Source: Tulasnella sp. 424 | Taxonomy: Eukaryota > Basidiomycota > Agaricomycetes > Cantharellales > Tulasnellaceae | Reading direction: 5' to 3' | Assembly (NCBI GenBank): GCA_019633425.1 | Contig: WSUB01000069.1 | Coordinates: 62,001-126,000, forward strand | DNA length: 64,000 nucleotides | In this document: positions 33,598-46,200 of the stretch, piece after piece | How the letters are laid out: every line of letters begins with the position of its first letter | Position numbering within the stretch: position 1 is the stretch's first letter | Translations under genes and position numbers: made by a program | The notes under the pieces: model-generated | What the model was told of the DNA's origin: nothing | Seen by the model: only the letters and a program-made list of their open reading frames with translations | The model's database searches: none

Positions 33598-36081
33598 CTA
33601 GCCCTCAACATATGGGCACCAGCCAATCTCCGGGTCCCGGGTTAGTCTTCCTGGACTCTACCGTTAGCACGATTCAGTAATGTAACATTCTAGCCCATTG
33701 ATATTTAACACACCTTCGCGCATCCACCCATATTTATCCATGTGTCAAACTTGTGGTATTCGCGCTCTAAACCGGCAGTGTCTGTAATGTCGCGCCTTTC
33801 CATCATTCGGACTAGCAACCGTCCAAAACGATCTAGAGTGACCCGGTTCTCGGGATGACCTGGTTCCTGGGCAGCAACAGATTCCCGGATGAGTTTAAGA
33901 GTTTCAGTTAGAGATTCCAACATAGGGGAAACTTCCGAGCTAACAAGGTTTAGATAATAAGATAGCGCTCGCCCTCACTCGTCACTTCAACCACTTACGG
34001 AAGCAGAGAATACTCAAATCTGAGCAAAATCAATCCGACCCATTGATCTCTGTGCGCTCGCAGCTGCCTTCGATAACCAGGCGGGGTTGAAGTAAATCGG
34101 ACATCCAATTCGAGAGCCTGCAATAGGGCCCCCGCTGGGGTAAAGACTCCGCGCAGGTGACGACTTCCCGGTCTACACGCACGACGAAGCACATCCATGC
34201 AGAGTTTATAAGCCTCAGATCGAGTAAATCCCGTGCCATCCCAAAGTTGGGAAGGCGGTTGAATAGCTTCTGAAAGAAATGGCACTGTTATCCGGTTTTC
34301 GCGGCTGCAGTTGAATCATAAGTGACACCAGTCGAGAGAGGAGACGGAAGTAATCTTACCGTTGATATGTGGTCCTCGCTAACTCAAAGAATCGATGAAG
34401 TAATGCGCCTCTTGGATTCCCTTCAAAATCCCATTCGTCACATTCTTTAGACATTTTGACCGCTAACGCTAGGGTGCATAATAGTTCGTGAGATGTGGTA
34501 CAGGTGGCAAGAGTTCGCGCCTCGTCTTGCAGTGCCCTCGAAGAATGTTCGATAGAAGCAATGTAGGAGGAGTATAGCAAACGTCCGAGGAGTCCGAGTC
34601 GCAGATCACTGTCATGTTTCAAGTCTCCATCCAGCAAGTGCTGTTCCAGCATTAAATTGATGGCGATTTCGCAGAAGTTGAATATCGCCTCCTTCGGCAG
34701 CTCTTTTGCAGGCGTGAAGCTTTCGATCATCTGGTACCGGCGTCTCGGAGGCACCAGATCCGCAATGGTACCCACCGAGAATACGATATGAACTATGGCA
34801 GCAGCAGACGCTTTGACAGCGAAATTGCACATGGTCGGCAGGTGAGTGGGTGAACCTCGTTGTGCAACGCGAAAGATCGACAATAGGTCATGAAGTCGGT
34901 CGAAGAATTCGGCGTCGTTGAGAAGCTGTAGCAAGCTCTCATCGTCATCGATAGTACAGAGGTTTGTTGCAGCATAGGCGAGGGCAGTAGTCTGTTCCGA
35001 CGTGAGGATCATGCGCTTCAGTAGAGCGACTTTCAAATCCTTGGTCGTTTCCACCTTTCGGCTGAGCCGCGTTAGCCCGCGAGATGTGATCTTCTGTGCC
35101 GACTTCCACGACCTTCTTTTTGATTTCGAGTCCTCGGGCGGTTGGATGTGACTATTCATGGAGATAACTAAATCCGTGTCTGGTTCCTGGGGGCCAATCC
35201 GCAAGACGTCGGTTTTCAGAAAGATGAAACCCCACACCAACGCTACTACCAGGGGCCTCATTCGATCCACGGTCCAGCACAGAAGATGTGAAAGCGGGCT
35301 CTGATACGGGCACATCCGATCCCACGTCGCACATACTGCCGCTCCGACTGTAATTGCAAGAGCTGTCCCCACAACCGCGGCAACTACGGTTGACATGGAC
35401 CCGCTGAGGGTGCGCAGGTAGAGGACGAAGGAAATGCAGAAGATGACTAGACCGACTTGGAGAAGGCTCGGAAGGATATCGTCCAGAACGAGTTCCAACC
35501 GCCAGCGCTGGGCTCCCAATTGCCTGCGGAGTTGCTCGTTCCGCTGATGCTCGGCACCTCCACCACTGCGCTTGCGATAGTATAGGAGCCATTGCTGACC
35601 GAGTACCGCGAGGAAGGAAGACATGAGGGCGCACGTCAAGCTTACTGCGAACAAGACGTTGACGGGGTAAATTGCGGAAGGAGGGGAGAAGGTAGCGGAT
35701 GGAAGGTCCGCTTGGGAGTTAATGGTCGCATTTCCTCCTTTGACCAATTGTAACAATAGGGCGTTCGTATCATCGGCGGGGTCGGCGCTCATCATTGGGA
35801 GCGTGAGCGCGAGAAATGCAGAATTGACCCCCGCGAAGAGACCGGCCTAGAACCAGAGCGACCCTTTTAGTCTACAGAAGCCGCAGGTGAGAATGAGAGC
35901 ACTATACGAATATAAGGAGACTGTCAAGCTGAGACTTGAGCCTTTTAGTTAGGTCTTCGTCCAGTTCATCTGCCAACTGGTCGTAATACTGGTAGAATTT
36001 GCCACCATCTTGCCCAAACTGAGCAGGAATATCGGGAATCTCGGTAAGTGGTTGCTCGAAAATGTGCGTTGTTGCGTCCAT
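33598..36081 (-). CDS. DUF6535 membrane protein, copy 6, intact (750 aa)
   Basis: Exons on the minus strand are 36081-35908, 35846-34360, 34304-33999, 33939-33714 and 33657-33598, 2253 nt in phase. It starts MDATTHIFEQPLTEIPDI. The fifth membrane segment is followed at once by TDVLRIGPQEPDT: the usual YFE after KT is missing, a short in-frame deletion. The variable segment reads DLVISMNSHI. The exon 2 donor is GTAAGA rather than GTGAGA. Exon 3 starts REN RITVPFLSEAIQPP. Exon 4 begins PSEVSPMLESLTETLK. The tail is RDPEIGWCPYVEG. All frames are open. Confidence 0.87.
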
Positions 36082-37011
36082 CAAAGAGTAAAAGTGTGTG
36101 TAGGGGTGATGGGGGAGAACGGGGGGAACGAGCACGAACACGCGGGAAGGCTGTGCTGTGCTCCGTGCACGTCGCTTACTCAATTGTGAGCCGGACCGGC
36201 CGTCCGATACCATCCAACAAAACACGTTTCAAGCAATCTTGGCCACCACCGCGCGCCTTCCCACAACGAAATATATTTTAATCGAACCCATCGTTGATCG
36301 ATTTCAATCCTTGGTGGGTCGTCCCTTTGTCGGGACGTATTACCACCTCCGACGCCATCCCACCAATTTTCATAGCCCTAGCGCTTAACCTTGATACCGC
36401 CCCACCTTGTGATCAGCGTCAAAGAAGGCCCTGCAGTGTATTAATCAATACTATTTCTTCATTCTCAAGTGTTGGGAGATTCATGTGCCTTTTTTTGTCG
36501 TCCGTTCTTCGGAGTGTTGTGCACTGTTTGCCTCCTGCGTTGTTCCCGTCTCGCTCATAGATTCGGCGTTCTAATCATGCAAGCGCGACAATCGACATTC
36601 CCTCGCGAGGGCACCTTTATGAGGAGCCCCGACGCAATAATTTGGTGGGTCTTTTTCCACGTGGCCTTTGGGGACTTCCGTCTCTCAACCTCTCACCAGC
36701 TTTCGGGCTAGCTCTCCGCTGTCACTCGAAACGGCTCCACTCTTCAAGCACAGCAAATCTTTGCAGTGCATATCCCACACTACTACTGGATGCACCACTC
36801 GATCTGTACGTAAAACTCAGAGCAAGATTGCCGCCAATTATACCCAGTCTCGCTTGCCCTCCGAACGAAGCCCGGACAAACCCCCGATCTTACGCCACTC
36901 ATTCGGTCAAAAAGATAAGAGGACTATGACATCTCAGTTGCGCCTCTATCGCCCCAAATATCCACCCCCAATCTCCCCTCCTTCTATCCATATTTCCTAT
37001 CGTTGTTCCCC
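36082..37011. promoter_or_regulatory. divergent intergenic region, DUF6535 copy 6 / lipase fragment
   Basis: Upstream block near 36260 and a CACGTG box at 36658-36663. Flanks of the box differ somewhat from the other units (ttccacgtggcctttgggg). A TATA-like box lies near 36990 (ccatatttcc). No conserved ORF. Confidence 0.45.
36658..36663. promoter_or_regulatory. CACGTG E-box
   Basis: Same relative position as the boxes in the other units, with partly changed flanks. Confidence 0.4.
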
Positions 37012-38030
37012 ATGGATGCTTCCGTCAGCATCCCCAAACCCCCGCCTCCTCATCCATCTCCCTCTACCAAGCAGCCTACAGAACACCAGATCCAGGACAT
37101 CACTAGACTTATTCGGGACCAGCTTCGTCAGCTCCGTTGATGACGTGGCTTCCTCGCCCAGCACAAGCGAATCGGGCTCGGCCACCCCATCCTCGACGAC
37201 CAAATTGGATGGATTAGACTCGCCACCTTCAACCGCTTCCACCTCTTTGGTCACCTCGCCACCACTTGGGAAGATATCGCTATTAAGTGAGTACATGGTT
37301 CGTTGTCCGACACCACGATCGTAAGTTCGGGCGGTGTACGTGAGTTAATGTCTCGTGTATTTGACAGCGTCTTCAATGCCAACTTGGGTATCTGGGCATC
37401 TCTGGAGCGACTGAAATCCGTTGAACTGCTCCTAGATATCAACGGCCGCTTCTCCCTATGCACATTCGCCTTTGGTGCTTCTCCCATTATTCTTGTTATC
37501 CACCTTTGGCGCCTCATCTAGATTTATCGCTAGACCTTGGCCGAGGTTTCTTGGGTCTCGGTCTCGTCAATTCTAGGAAGTCGGATCCGTTCTCCGGATG
37601 CGCTCCTTCGGGTGCTGACGTCGAGGCTGCCCGTGCCCAGCGAGCCCTTACCTCTCCAAGAAGTTGACCTAGACTCAAGTCGACGCCGCCGAAGAGGAGC
37701 TCGCCGCCGCATTCGACCCTAAAACCTATCAAACTCGCACGTTCAGTCCTGACATCGCCAAGGTGCTATGCTATATATACATACGTTCGGTTGCTCGATG
37801 GCCGCTCCACTCCTGAACAGCGATCGACTGACCGCCTACCGTCCGTTTTCTTTGTCACCTTAGGCTCCAACTCTCTCATGTATGAACGCTCCGACAACGG
37901 TACAGTCAAAGTAATCAGACACATTCAAGCACAAATCGCCAAAGCCGACGCTCTCACCCACAAAATGGTTCAATCCCTCTATTCAACATCGCCTCTCCTT
38001 TCGGCTCCGCCGAAAAGCTCCTGGTGTGAA
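37012..38030 (+). pseudogene. lipase 5' fragment, degenerate
   Basis: This is among the better preserved fragments. The ATG is kept (MDASVSIPKPPPPHPS) and exon 1 reads through HQIQDITRLIRDQLRQL. A small deletion then gives a TGA right after LRQLR. Exon 2 (VFNANLG), the membrane segment exon (GASPIILVIHLWR) and SLMYERSDNGTVKVIRHIQAQ are visible. It ends at SAEKLLV and runs into GH38 sequence (CERHKFLK). Confidence 0.77.
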
Positions 38031-38545
38031 CGTCACAAGTTCTTGAAGTACTAAGGTACGCATTTCTTTGCAATATATGCAGATCCACTCGTAACAGTAA
38101 CTCCTTCAATATCGTAGTCGAACCTCCTCTCGATATACGCAGGGAGATTGCTTAGTACGAATACGCCTTTCGCCGGATCTCGCGACCGATCCACAACGTA
38201 CGGCGACTCTGACTACACGCCAAATCGGGTAGTTTCATTCAAATCTCCTCTTTCAGAACACAACCGAAGAAGCGACCAAGCTTGAAGTTTGCGGTCACCG
38301 TTATGCCGACTTATGCGAGTTCGGTTATGAGGTTGCGCTCTTCACGGATTTCAAATCACGGCTATGCTGCGGCTGGCGGTGGCCTGAAAGAGCTATTTCT
38401 TTGTGGTCCGACATTTCCGGACTCAGAGCAATATCAGGTGGTAAGCACGTGTTTCAGTCCTTCAAATGAGGGTGGTCGCTTACGAGTTGCATCAGAGCAT
38501 CAATTTTCATAGGTCGTTCTGTCGCGCAAGGGGCATTTCTTCGAG
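38031..38545 (+). pseudogene. GH38 alpha-mannosidase 3' fragment
   Basis: Joined to the lipase fragment so that RHKFLK of the parental exon is kept, followed at once by a stop in that frame. The exons for LEVCGHRYADLCEFGYEVALFTDF and GPTFPDSEQYQ follow. It ends just after the cgcaaggggcatttcttcgag motif. Confidence 0.75.
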
Positions 38546-38919
38546 TCCGGTGCTTCCTCTCTAGTATACGATTTCCTACATGTCCAGCGGAGCTTCCATT
38601 CGTGAGCCAAGCCGATTCCTGTCCCCGCGTTCTTCAGGCCGTCGCAGCAACAGCGCCTAGGGCAACGACCCAACAGTCCTCCTTTCAAACCGATGTGACC
38701 TTGTCGATATCGCTCGTTGGGACACCACACAATGATATTATAGTACAGCTTCTACGATATCTAACGAGAGTTGTTAAGGTCTAGCAGTGAATACAGGCCC
38801 AATCTTGTCTGACTGTGAGGATATAAGGTGTGAAGTGTCAACCAGCGTGTCTTTCACGGTTGAACTGGTCCATTAAACAATCAAAATGGTATTCGATCAG
38901 ACAATTCCCGAAAGGGGGG
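38546..38919. other. spacer before DUF6535 copy 7
   Basis: Unit spacer with gcttccattcgtgagccaagccg near 38590, very similar to 23726-24100 and 51301-51672. No gene. Confidence 0.5.
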
Positions 38920-41017
38920 CTATCCCTCAACGTATGGGCACCAACACAGCTCCGGGTCCCGGTTTAGTCTTCCAGGGCTCTGCGGTTGGGACGATTCAGT
39001 AATGAAACATTCTAGCCCATTTAATAGTTAGCAAACCTTTGCGCATCCATCCATGTTCATCCATGTGTCAAACTCCTGGCATTCACGCTCGAAAGCGGCG
39101 GTTTTATCGCTGTTGTGCCAGTCACTTCCCTGGATTCTGACCAGCAACCGTCGAAAACTATCCATAGTGACACGGTTCTCGGGGTGGCCTGGTTCCTGCG
39201 CGGTAGCAGATTCCCGGATGAGTTTAAGAGTTTCAGTTAGAGATTCCGACAGAGAGGGAATTTTCCAGCTAAGAAAGTCGGGGTTATAAGATAGTGTTCG
39301 CGCTCGCCCATCACCTCACCCACTTACTAAGACACACCACGCTTCAATCTAAGTAAAATCAATCCAACCCATTGGTCTCTGTGCGCTCGCAGTTGCTGTC
39401 GATAACCAGGCGGGGTTGACCCAAGTCGGATATCCAATTCGAGAGCTTGCAATAGGACCCCCGCTGGGGCGAAGACTTTGCTTATGTCAAGATCCTCCTG
39501 TCCACACGCATGACGAAGCACATCCATGCAGAGCTTATAGGACTTGGATCGAGTAAATTCCGTGCCATCCAAAGATTGGTCATTCCAAGATTGGGAGGAC
39601 GGTCGGAGAGCTTCTGAAAGAAATGGCACCGTACTCCGGTATTTGCGGCTGCAGTTGAACCATGAGCGACACCCGTGGAAAGAGGAGACGGAGGTGATCT
39701 CACCATTGATATGTGGTCTTCGCTAACTTAAATAGTCGATTAAATAATGCGCCTGTTGAATTCTCTTCAAAATCCCATTCGTGACATTCTGTAGACATTT
39801 TGACCGCTAACGCTAGGGTATATAATAGTTGGTGAGATGTGGTACAGGTGGCCAGATTCCGCGCCTCGTTGTGCGCTGCCTCCGAAGCATATTGGTATGA
39901 AGTAAGAAAGGATGATCGAAGCAAACGTCCGAGGAGTCGCAGACCGCTGACATGCTTCAGGTCTTCATCCAACAAGTCCGCCTCCACCATTACAACGTTG
40001 GCAATTTCAAAGACGGGGAGCATTTTCTCCTTCGGCAGCTCTATTACAGGCGTGAAGCCTTCGACCATCTGGTGCCGGTCTCGCGGAGGCAGCAGGTCCG
40101 TGGTGCTACCCACCGAGAACGCGATATGAACGATGGCAGCAGCAAGGGCTTTGACAGCAAGATCGGACATAGTCTGCAGCTGAGTGGGTGAAGCCCGTTG
40201 AGCAGCGCGAAACATCGAAAATCGGTCATGAAGCCGGTTGAAAAATTCGGCGTCGTTGAGGAGGTGTAGCAAGCTCTGCTCGTCATCTATGGCGCAGAGG
40301 TTTGTGGCAGCATAGATAAGGGCAGTAGTATGTTCCGATGTGAGGATCACGCGCTTCAGTAAAGCCATTTTCAAATCATTGGGCGTTTCCACCGTTCGGC
40401 TGAGCCGGGTAAGCCCGCGAGATGTGATCTCCTGCGCTGACTTCCACGATCCTGTTTTCGGGTCCTCGGTATGTCGGACGCGGCGCGCGGAGTCGACCCT
40501 GTCTCGTTCCTGGGGGCCACCCCGCAAGGCGTCTTTAAAGTAGGTTTTCAAAACGATGAAACCCCACACAAACGCTACAACCAGGGGTTTCATTCGATCC
40601 ACGGCCCAGCAGAGAAGATGTGAAAGCGGGCTCTGGTACGGGCACATCCGGTCCCACGTTACACATACCGCCGCTCCGACTATAATTGCAAGGGCTGTCC
40701 CTACAACCCCGGCAACCACGGTCGACATTGCCCCGCTGAGAGTGCGTAAGTAGAGGATGAAGGAAATGCAGAAGACGACTAGGCCGACTTGGAGAAGACT
40801 AGGAAGGATATCGTCCAGAACGAGTTCCAACCGCCAGCGCTGGGCCCCCAATTGCCTGCGGAGTTGCTCGTTCCGCTGGTGCTCGGCCACACCACCACTG
40901 CGCTTGCGGTAGTACACGAGCCATTGCTGACCGAGTACCGCGAGGAAGGACGACATGAGGGCGCACGTCAAGCTTACTGCGAACAAGACGTTGACGGGGT
41001 AAATAGCGGAAGGAGGG

Positions 41018-41022
41018 GAGAA
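41018..41022. repeat. target-site duplication, left copy (GAGAA)
   Basis: GAGAA here and again at 41264-41268 flank the LTR exactly. Sister genes have a single GAGAA at this place. Confidence 0.9.
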
Positions 41023-41263
41023 TGTTGGTATCCGCCCGTTCCGATTCTATTCCTTTCCTTGTTTCTCTCTATGTTTGTATCGTAGCACCGGTATTCTAGA
41101 TACCGTATCTAAACTACTGTTCTCTCTGTATATTGCTCTTTAGCTAATTGTCTTTCGGTTCCCTTTTATTTACGGTCTTGTATTTAAGTCGTACGCTTTA
41201 GCCGGTCTCACAATATTCATTAGGTCTTTTCTCTATTACACTCGTACTCTATACCGCTCAACA
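41023..41263. mobile_element. solo LTR of an LTR retrotransposon (241 bp)
   Basis: The element begins TGTTGGTATCC and ends CCGCTCAACA, giving the TG...CA ends and a perfect 5-bp terminal inverted repeat (TGTTG/CAACA). These termini are frequent in Ty1/copia-type LTRs. A TATA-like tatttaag lies near 41180. A 5-bp duplication of GAGAA flanks it. No internal retrotransposon genes are present, so it is what remains after recombination between two LTRs. No second copy is seen in the window. The superfamily is an inference from the termini only. Confidence 0.88.
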
Positions 41264-41660
41264 GAGAAGGTAGCGGATGGAAGGTCCGCTTGGGAGTTAA
41301 TGGTCGCGTTCCCTCCTTTGACCAATTGAAACAGTAATGCGTTTGTATCATCGGCAGGGTCGGCGCTCATCATGGGAAGCGTGAGCGCGAGAAATGCAGA
41401 ATTGACCCTGGCAAAGAGACCGGCCTAGAAATCAGAGCGACCTTTTTAGTCTACACAAGCGACAGGCGACAATGAAAGCACTTTACGAATATGAGGAGAC
41501 TGTCAAGCTGGGACTTGAGCCTTTTGGCCAGGTCTTCATCTAGTTCATCTGCTAACTGGTCGTAGTAGTGGTAGAACTTGCCACCATCTTGCCCAAACTG
41601 AACAGGAATGTCGGGAAGTTCGGTAAGTGGCTGCTCGAAAATGTGTGATGTTGCGTTCAT

Positions 41661-42597
41661 CGCAGGTAAATGTGTACGGGTGATGGTGGAGACTGGGAGA
41701 ATACTGTACACATGCCACGCGGAAGGGGCGGTGCTTTGTCCGTGCGCGTCGCTTACGTCATCACCTGAGACTTCAACGCATCTGGTTAACAACTGCCTTC
41801 CTACGACGAAAGACAATTGGGCCGAATTCATATGAATTGATTTCTCAGCCTGCAAATCCCCCCGGCGGATCATCACCGTGTCGCCACATTCCACGTCCCC
41901 CCCCCCCCCGATATTTATAGCCCCAGCGCTGAGGTAACCTTTGGGACTAGTACTGCGCCATCTTTCGGCCCGCGTCAAAAAAGGCTCTGCAGAGTATTAT
42001 TATATGCCCACCTAGTCAACACTATTTCTACATTTTCAAGTTGTCGAAGGAGTTGAGATATCCATGTCCGTTTGTTTCGTTCTTCAGGCCCTGTGTTTTC
42101 CGACTTCGCCTGCTAAATCATTTCCGCGTCGCTCTCAGATCGGGCATCCTGCATACAAGTCCGACGATCGGCTTTGTATCGGGCACAACAAAGGCTCTTC
42201 TGCCACGTGACCGTGCAGGGACTCCCGTCTTTGAACCTCCCCCCATCTTTCGAGCTCCGCCGTCACTCACAAGAGCTCCACTCTTTCAAACACAACAAAG
42301 CTCTATACGTATATACAGTTCATGTCTCAAGAGTTCCAACTGGATGCGCCGTGCACGTGAAACCCCGAAAAGGATTGCCCCTTATATCACCCGACTTGTC
42401 ATCCGAACGAATTCCGGACGAACCCTCGATCTCTCCGCCATTCATTCGTTCCAAACAGTAGAACTATGACAACCCAGCCACACAAAGCTTATTCCCCAAT
42501 CTTCTCTCCTCCCATATAACTTCCCGAAGAGACCACCAGCTCCTCTCCTTACCCGTCCTTATTCACCTCTTCTCCCACTCTCACACTCATCCCAGTC
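41661..42597. promoter_or_regulatory. divergent intergenic region, DUF6535 copy 7 / lipase fragment
   Basis: Contains the upstream block near 41795-41880, a run of 13 C at 41897-41909, a CACGTG box at 42204-42209 and a damaged TATA-like box (ccatataac near 42513). This region is nearly the same as 54144-54254 plus 55546-56335, so copies 7 and 9 are close relatives. Confidence 0.5.
42204..42209. promoter_or_regulatory. CACGTG E-box
   Basis: Context tgccacgtgaccgtgcaggg, same relative position as in the other units. Confidence 0.45.
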
Positions 42598-43035
42598 GCC
42601 AAGGAGGCTTCCGTCAGCAGCTCCAAAGCACCACCTCCCCGGTCACCAGTCCACCCGAGACACCCCGAGACTTGCATATTTGGGATCACCTTCGTCGGCT
42701 TCGTGTGGATGATATATCTTCCCTCGCCCCCAGCAAGCGCAAGTTGAGCTTGGCCACCCCATCCTCGACGAGCCTACTGGCGGGATTAGGCTCTCCATAC
42801 CCAATCTATCCCACCTCTTTGAGCATCTCGTCGCCACATGGGGAGGTATCGCTGTCCGACACCGTGGTTCTCCGTCGCGGTGCAGTCGTACGCGAAACAA
42901 GTCTCCCGGATCTGGCACCCTCATCAATGCCAGCTCAGGTGCCTAAGAGTTGTTTAAATGTTGACTTCTTACTGAAAGCCGTTGAACTGCTCCCAGGTAT
43001 CGGGGGCCGCTCTCCATGTCCGTTCAGTTTCTCCA
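42598..43035 (+). pseudogene. lipase 5' fragment, truncated at the phospholipase D segment
   Basis: The initiating ATG is AAG here (gccaaggaggcttcc). Exon 1 and the SLINASSG-like second exon are recognisable. Similarity stops near 43035, in the exon that encodes the membrane segment, where sequence linked to the phospholipase D gene begins. Confidence 0.7.
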
Positions 43036-43291
43036 GACATTTGCCTTGGCGCGAAAGTAAAATAATGAAAATCTGTTTGGCCCACCATGTCTCATAATAC
43101 CTTGGAGAGCGTAAAGAGGTCGCTCCGGAGTCTAGCGGAATATATCATTTATGTGCGCCCATACATTGAGACAACTGGGGGAAGGGCCGATTCTGAGTGG
43201 CATGCCGTATCGTAAGGTTCGACAGAAAATCTCATGAGATGTTACAAATCAGGTCACAACGAAACACATATCAAGGGAAGAATATAAGACG
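43036..43291. other. 3' flank of the phospholipase D gene
   Basis: About 250 bp between the end of lipase-like sequence and the phospholipase D stop codon. It came with the phospholipase D segment. Nothing coding. Confidence 0.4.
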
Positions 43292-46200
43292 CTAATTGAA
43301 AATTGGCATGGGTGCAAGTCTGCCAACACACGAGTCAGTGCTAGACCCAGGCGCTATGCGGTGACGCATACTGACCTGTCCAAATTAAACATAAAATTGT
43401 TTGCTGAATCTTCACCTTCAAGGAAACGTGTTGGAAATACCACTGAAAAAGAAATCGAGTGAGAGGTGATCAGTGATTTGCAGCATTGAACACCAACCCA
43501 AATTTCCTTTTACGCCGTCCAAGAGGGCTTCGAATTCGTCTCGCTCCCACTGTTCAAGTGGTTCATCAAAGTTGGTGGGACGGCGCGGACGTCCATCGGG
43601 ACCAAGTCCACGTTCCACACTTCGTCTTCGAGAACCGGCTGATGGAGGAGGATTCAAGTAGTTTAGAGAGTCATCGTTTGTTAGCGATCGACTTCTTTGG
43701 ATGGGGTTGGCTTCCTTCTTGTCGGATAACACGGATTCCTTAGGATCCATCTCGCCACCTAGATGAGTGTTGGGTGGACCACCTGCTTCCTCTCCGGCGG
43801 TTCCACCTTCTGAAGGTACACTATCAACATGAGGGGCATTTGGAGGAGCATCCTTCGGCTGAGAGTAATACGGTGGTTAGCGCTGCTTGAGACGCCGAGA
43901 ATGAGCGAGACTCACAGGCTTGTTGTGACGTTCTTGGAAGAGGAGAAATTCTTTGTACTGCCTCCAAGTCGTAACACGGTCATCGGGCGTACAGTGGAAA
44001 ACCTTACGGTATATCTCAGTCTACCAGCTGGTGTCAGCGTCGACTCGACACTCAAACCATGATGAAAATGGCTTACGTTATGAACAGCAGTATCACACCA
44101 AAGATCGTTCCAAAACCGAGAGTCCAAAGGATCGCCGAAACCGTGTTGGTCGATTTCAGGCTTCGGGGTAGGTTGGCTGTGCGGCTTGGCCCCAGTTTGG
44201 ACCGCCGAGCGCTTTCGAAGCTGTTGCCTCGCTGCAACAGCCGAACGCTCCGCAGCCGAAGACTCGTCTTGAGCTGGCCGTGCGCTGGGTGGTCTACTGT
44301 CCTCTTTTGCCGAAGGAGCTGCATCCGCTGGAGCACCGAAGAGATCTCCTACGTTCTGCACACGGGCTTCAGAGACTCCATCGGTTCCTATCTCATCCTG
44401 ACCCTCATCGATCGCGTCCATAAGGGGTTTGTCTTCGCGTTCTTCTCGTTTCTTAGACAAGTGCTCGGCTACGACCTTCTCTTCCAAAGTCGGCACTTTC
44501 GAGCTCGCGAAACCAGGCTGTTGGGATTCATCGCTCCCGTAAATCCTTTTCTCGTCATCTTTGTGCTTTGAGCTTGGTACAGCAGCATCCGGAAGGCCTT
44601 GTTTAGTCCCTTTGTCAACGGGCTTGGCCGTGACATCGCCGAGTCCCAGAAGAGCTGATATTTACTTCAATTAGCCTTCTCGCTACCAGTCGTGTCCAAA
44701 GCGCACCTTGTTCCCCAACATCTCGGGCGAGAACTTCGTATCGTTCCATGGTGCCACGGTGCTCGACAGTCGTAATTCCTTCCGTCTTTCCCTTGACTTG
44801 TTCTTGATCAGGATCCCAAGACTTGACGTCCTCAGGTTTGGCCTCCGCATCTGTTGCCATAAGATCCGCTTCGTACATAATTTCGGTATCAATTCCAACA
44901 TGGTCCTTCATGAGTCGAATACGGAGTGTATGGGCGAAGCGGCCAACTTTGAACGGCTTTCCAGCCATCCGACTGAAGGGAGAAGTAATCCATAAGCGAT
45001 CAGCATTTCAACTTGGCCCATTTTACCTTTGGATCATGTCACTATCTCGGACCACACAGGCGAGCTCAGAGTCACGATCGCCGCGCATCGACCGCTCATT
45101 TATATTTGCAGATCCAATGATGGCGACGCGGTCATCGACGATCATAATCTACGATGAAGTTTCAGTATAGTTACAATTCCTCGAGAAGAGGTGCTACCCT
45201 GCCGTGAACGTAACCCTGGGGTGGTAGCATGAGTATTAGGTCAGAAGGAGAGGAGAAGCCGACTGACCTGTTCGGTGGTCAAGGTATTGTTTTCTAGTTT
45301 TTCCCAGGTACGAAGAGAAAAGAAGCTGATGTAGTCGTCCGGCTGATGATAAGACAGGGGAGTGAGTCTGACGCAAGCTATGATGAGGTGCTAAGACACG
45401 AACGTCAATACCCTCTTTTCGCAATCTTGAGAATATGGAGTGGGGACCACGACAAATCGAACGGGTTTGAAGTTCGACAATACGACGGATCTAGGAAGCG
45501 GGTGCTTATGAGGAGTTGCCTTGTGTTGACAGCTCGGAAACTCTCACCGAACTAGCATCTTTGTGATCGATAGGGAGCGTGAAGCCTGGTAACAAGGGAA
45601 TTACGATGCAGGCACGCCATGGTGTCCTATCTCGATGAGCCCTAATGATTCGGTAAACGAGAGCGTCTCCGATATTGTTCTCGACAGGTATGTTGTTTAC
45701 GAGGGTTCTAAAATGTGGGGTAGTCAAAGAAGCGCTCGCAAGGCTTCAGTTCCGATCCGCCTACGAGGTGATGAAGAATTGGTTCTCGATGTAAACAAAA
45801 TGCTCGGAGAGTTCAATTGCTGTAGAGACACGAAATCAATTTATCGGCGGTGGTCAGAAGTATTGCAAGCCGCTTACCTTTTAGATATGCATTTTGGATG
45901 GAATGCTCAATGCGAGTGGCAGTTCCTAAAGACCATGGACCAGCGGAGCGACAGATCTGAGTCTCGCAGGTTCCGGTCAACCCTTGGTCATTCAATTCGG
46001 TTATCTTGAAGTCTGGTGGAGGCAGCAGGAAGGGAATGACGCCAGAATCTGTCTATTTCACGAAATGTGAAGTCAGGATCGTTTGAATAAGCTCAGGACA
46101 CTACGAACCTTGGTTCGAAGAAGATGGTTCCATCTGGGGAGGCACTCAGGTATTAATTCTCCTTGGCGTCGATTTGGCAAGGGGGAGATACACACCGTTG

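Larger units (their letters stand above)
38920..41660 (-). pseudogene. DUF6535 membrane protein, copy 7, disrupted by a solo LTR
   Basis: Exons on the minus strand are 41660-41487, 41424-39704, 39648-39328, 39268-39037 and 38979-38920. Exon 2 is interrupted at 41023-41263 by a 241-bp LTR. Removing the LTR and one 5-bp target copy (246 nt) gives 2262 nt in phase (753 aa), so the gene was whole until the insertion. The inserted DNA brings in-frame stops, one about ten codons before the point where the gene frame resumes at AIYPVNVLFAV. Exon 3 has a five-residue insertion (NDQSL) not found in sister copies. The variable segment after the fifth membrane helix reads GGPQERDRVDSARRVRH. The insertion lies in the extracytosolic or loop region before the second membrane segment, so the product would be a short fragment. 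Confidence 0.88.

Noticed and set aside
41023..41263. LTR read as a long intron of copy 7
   Set aside because: Its ends are TG/CA with a target duplication and not GT-AG splice sites, and the sister genes have continuous exon here.
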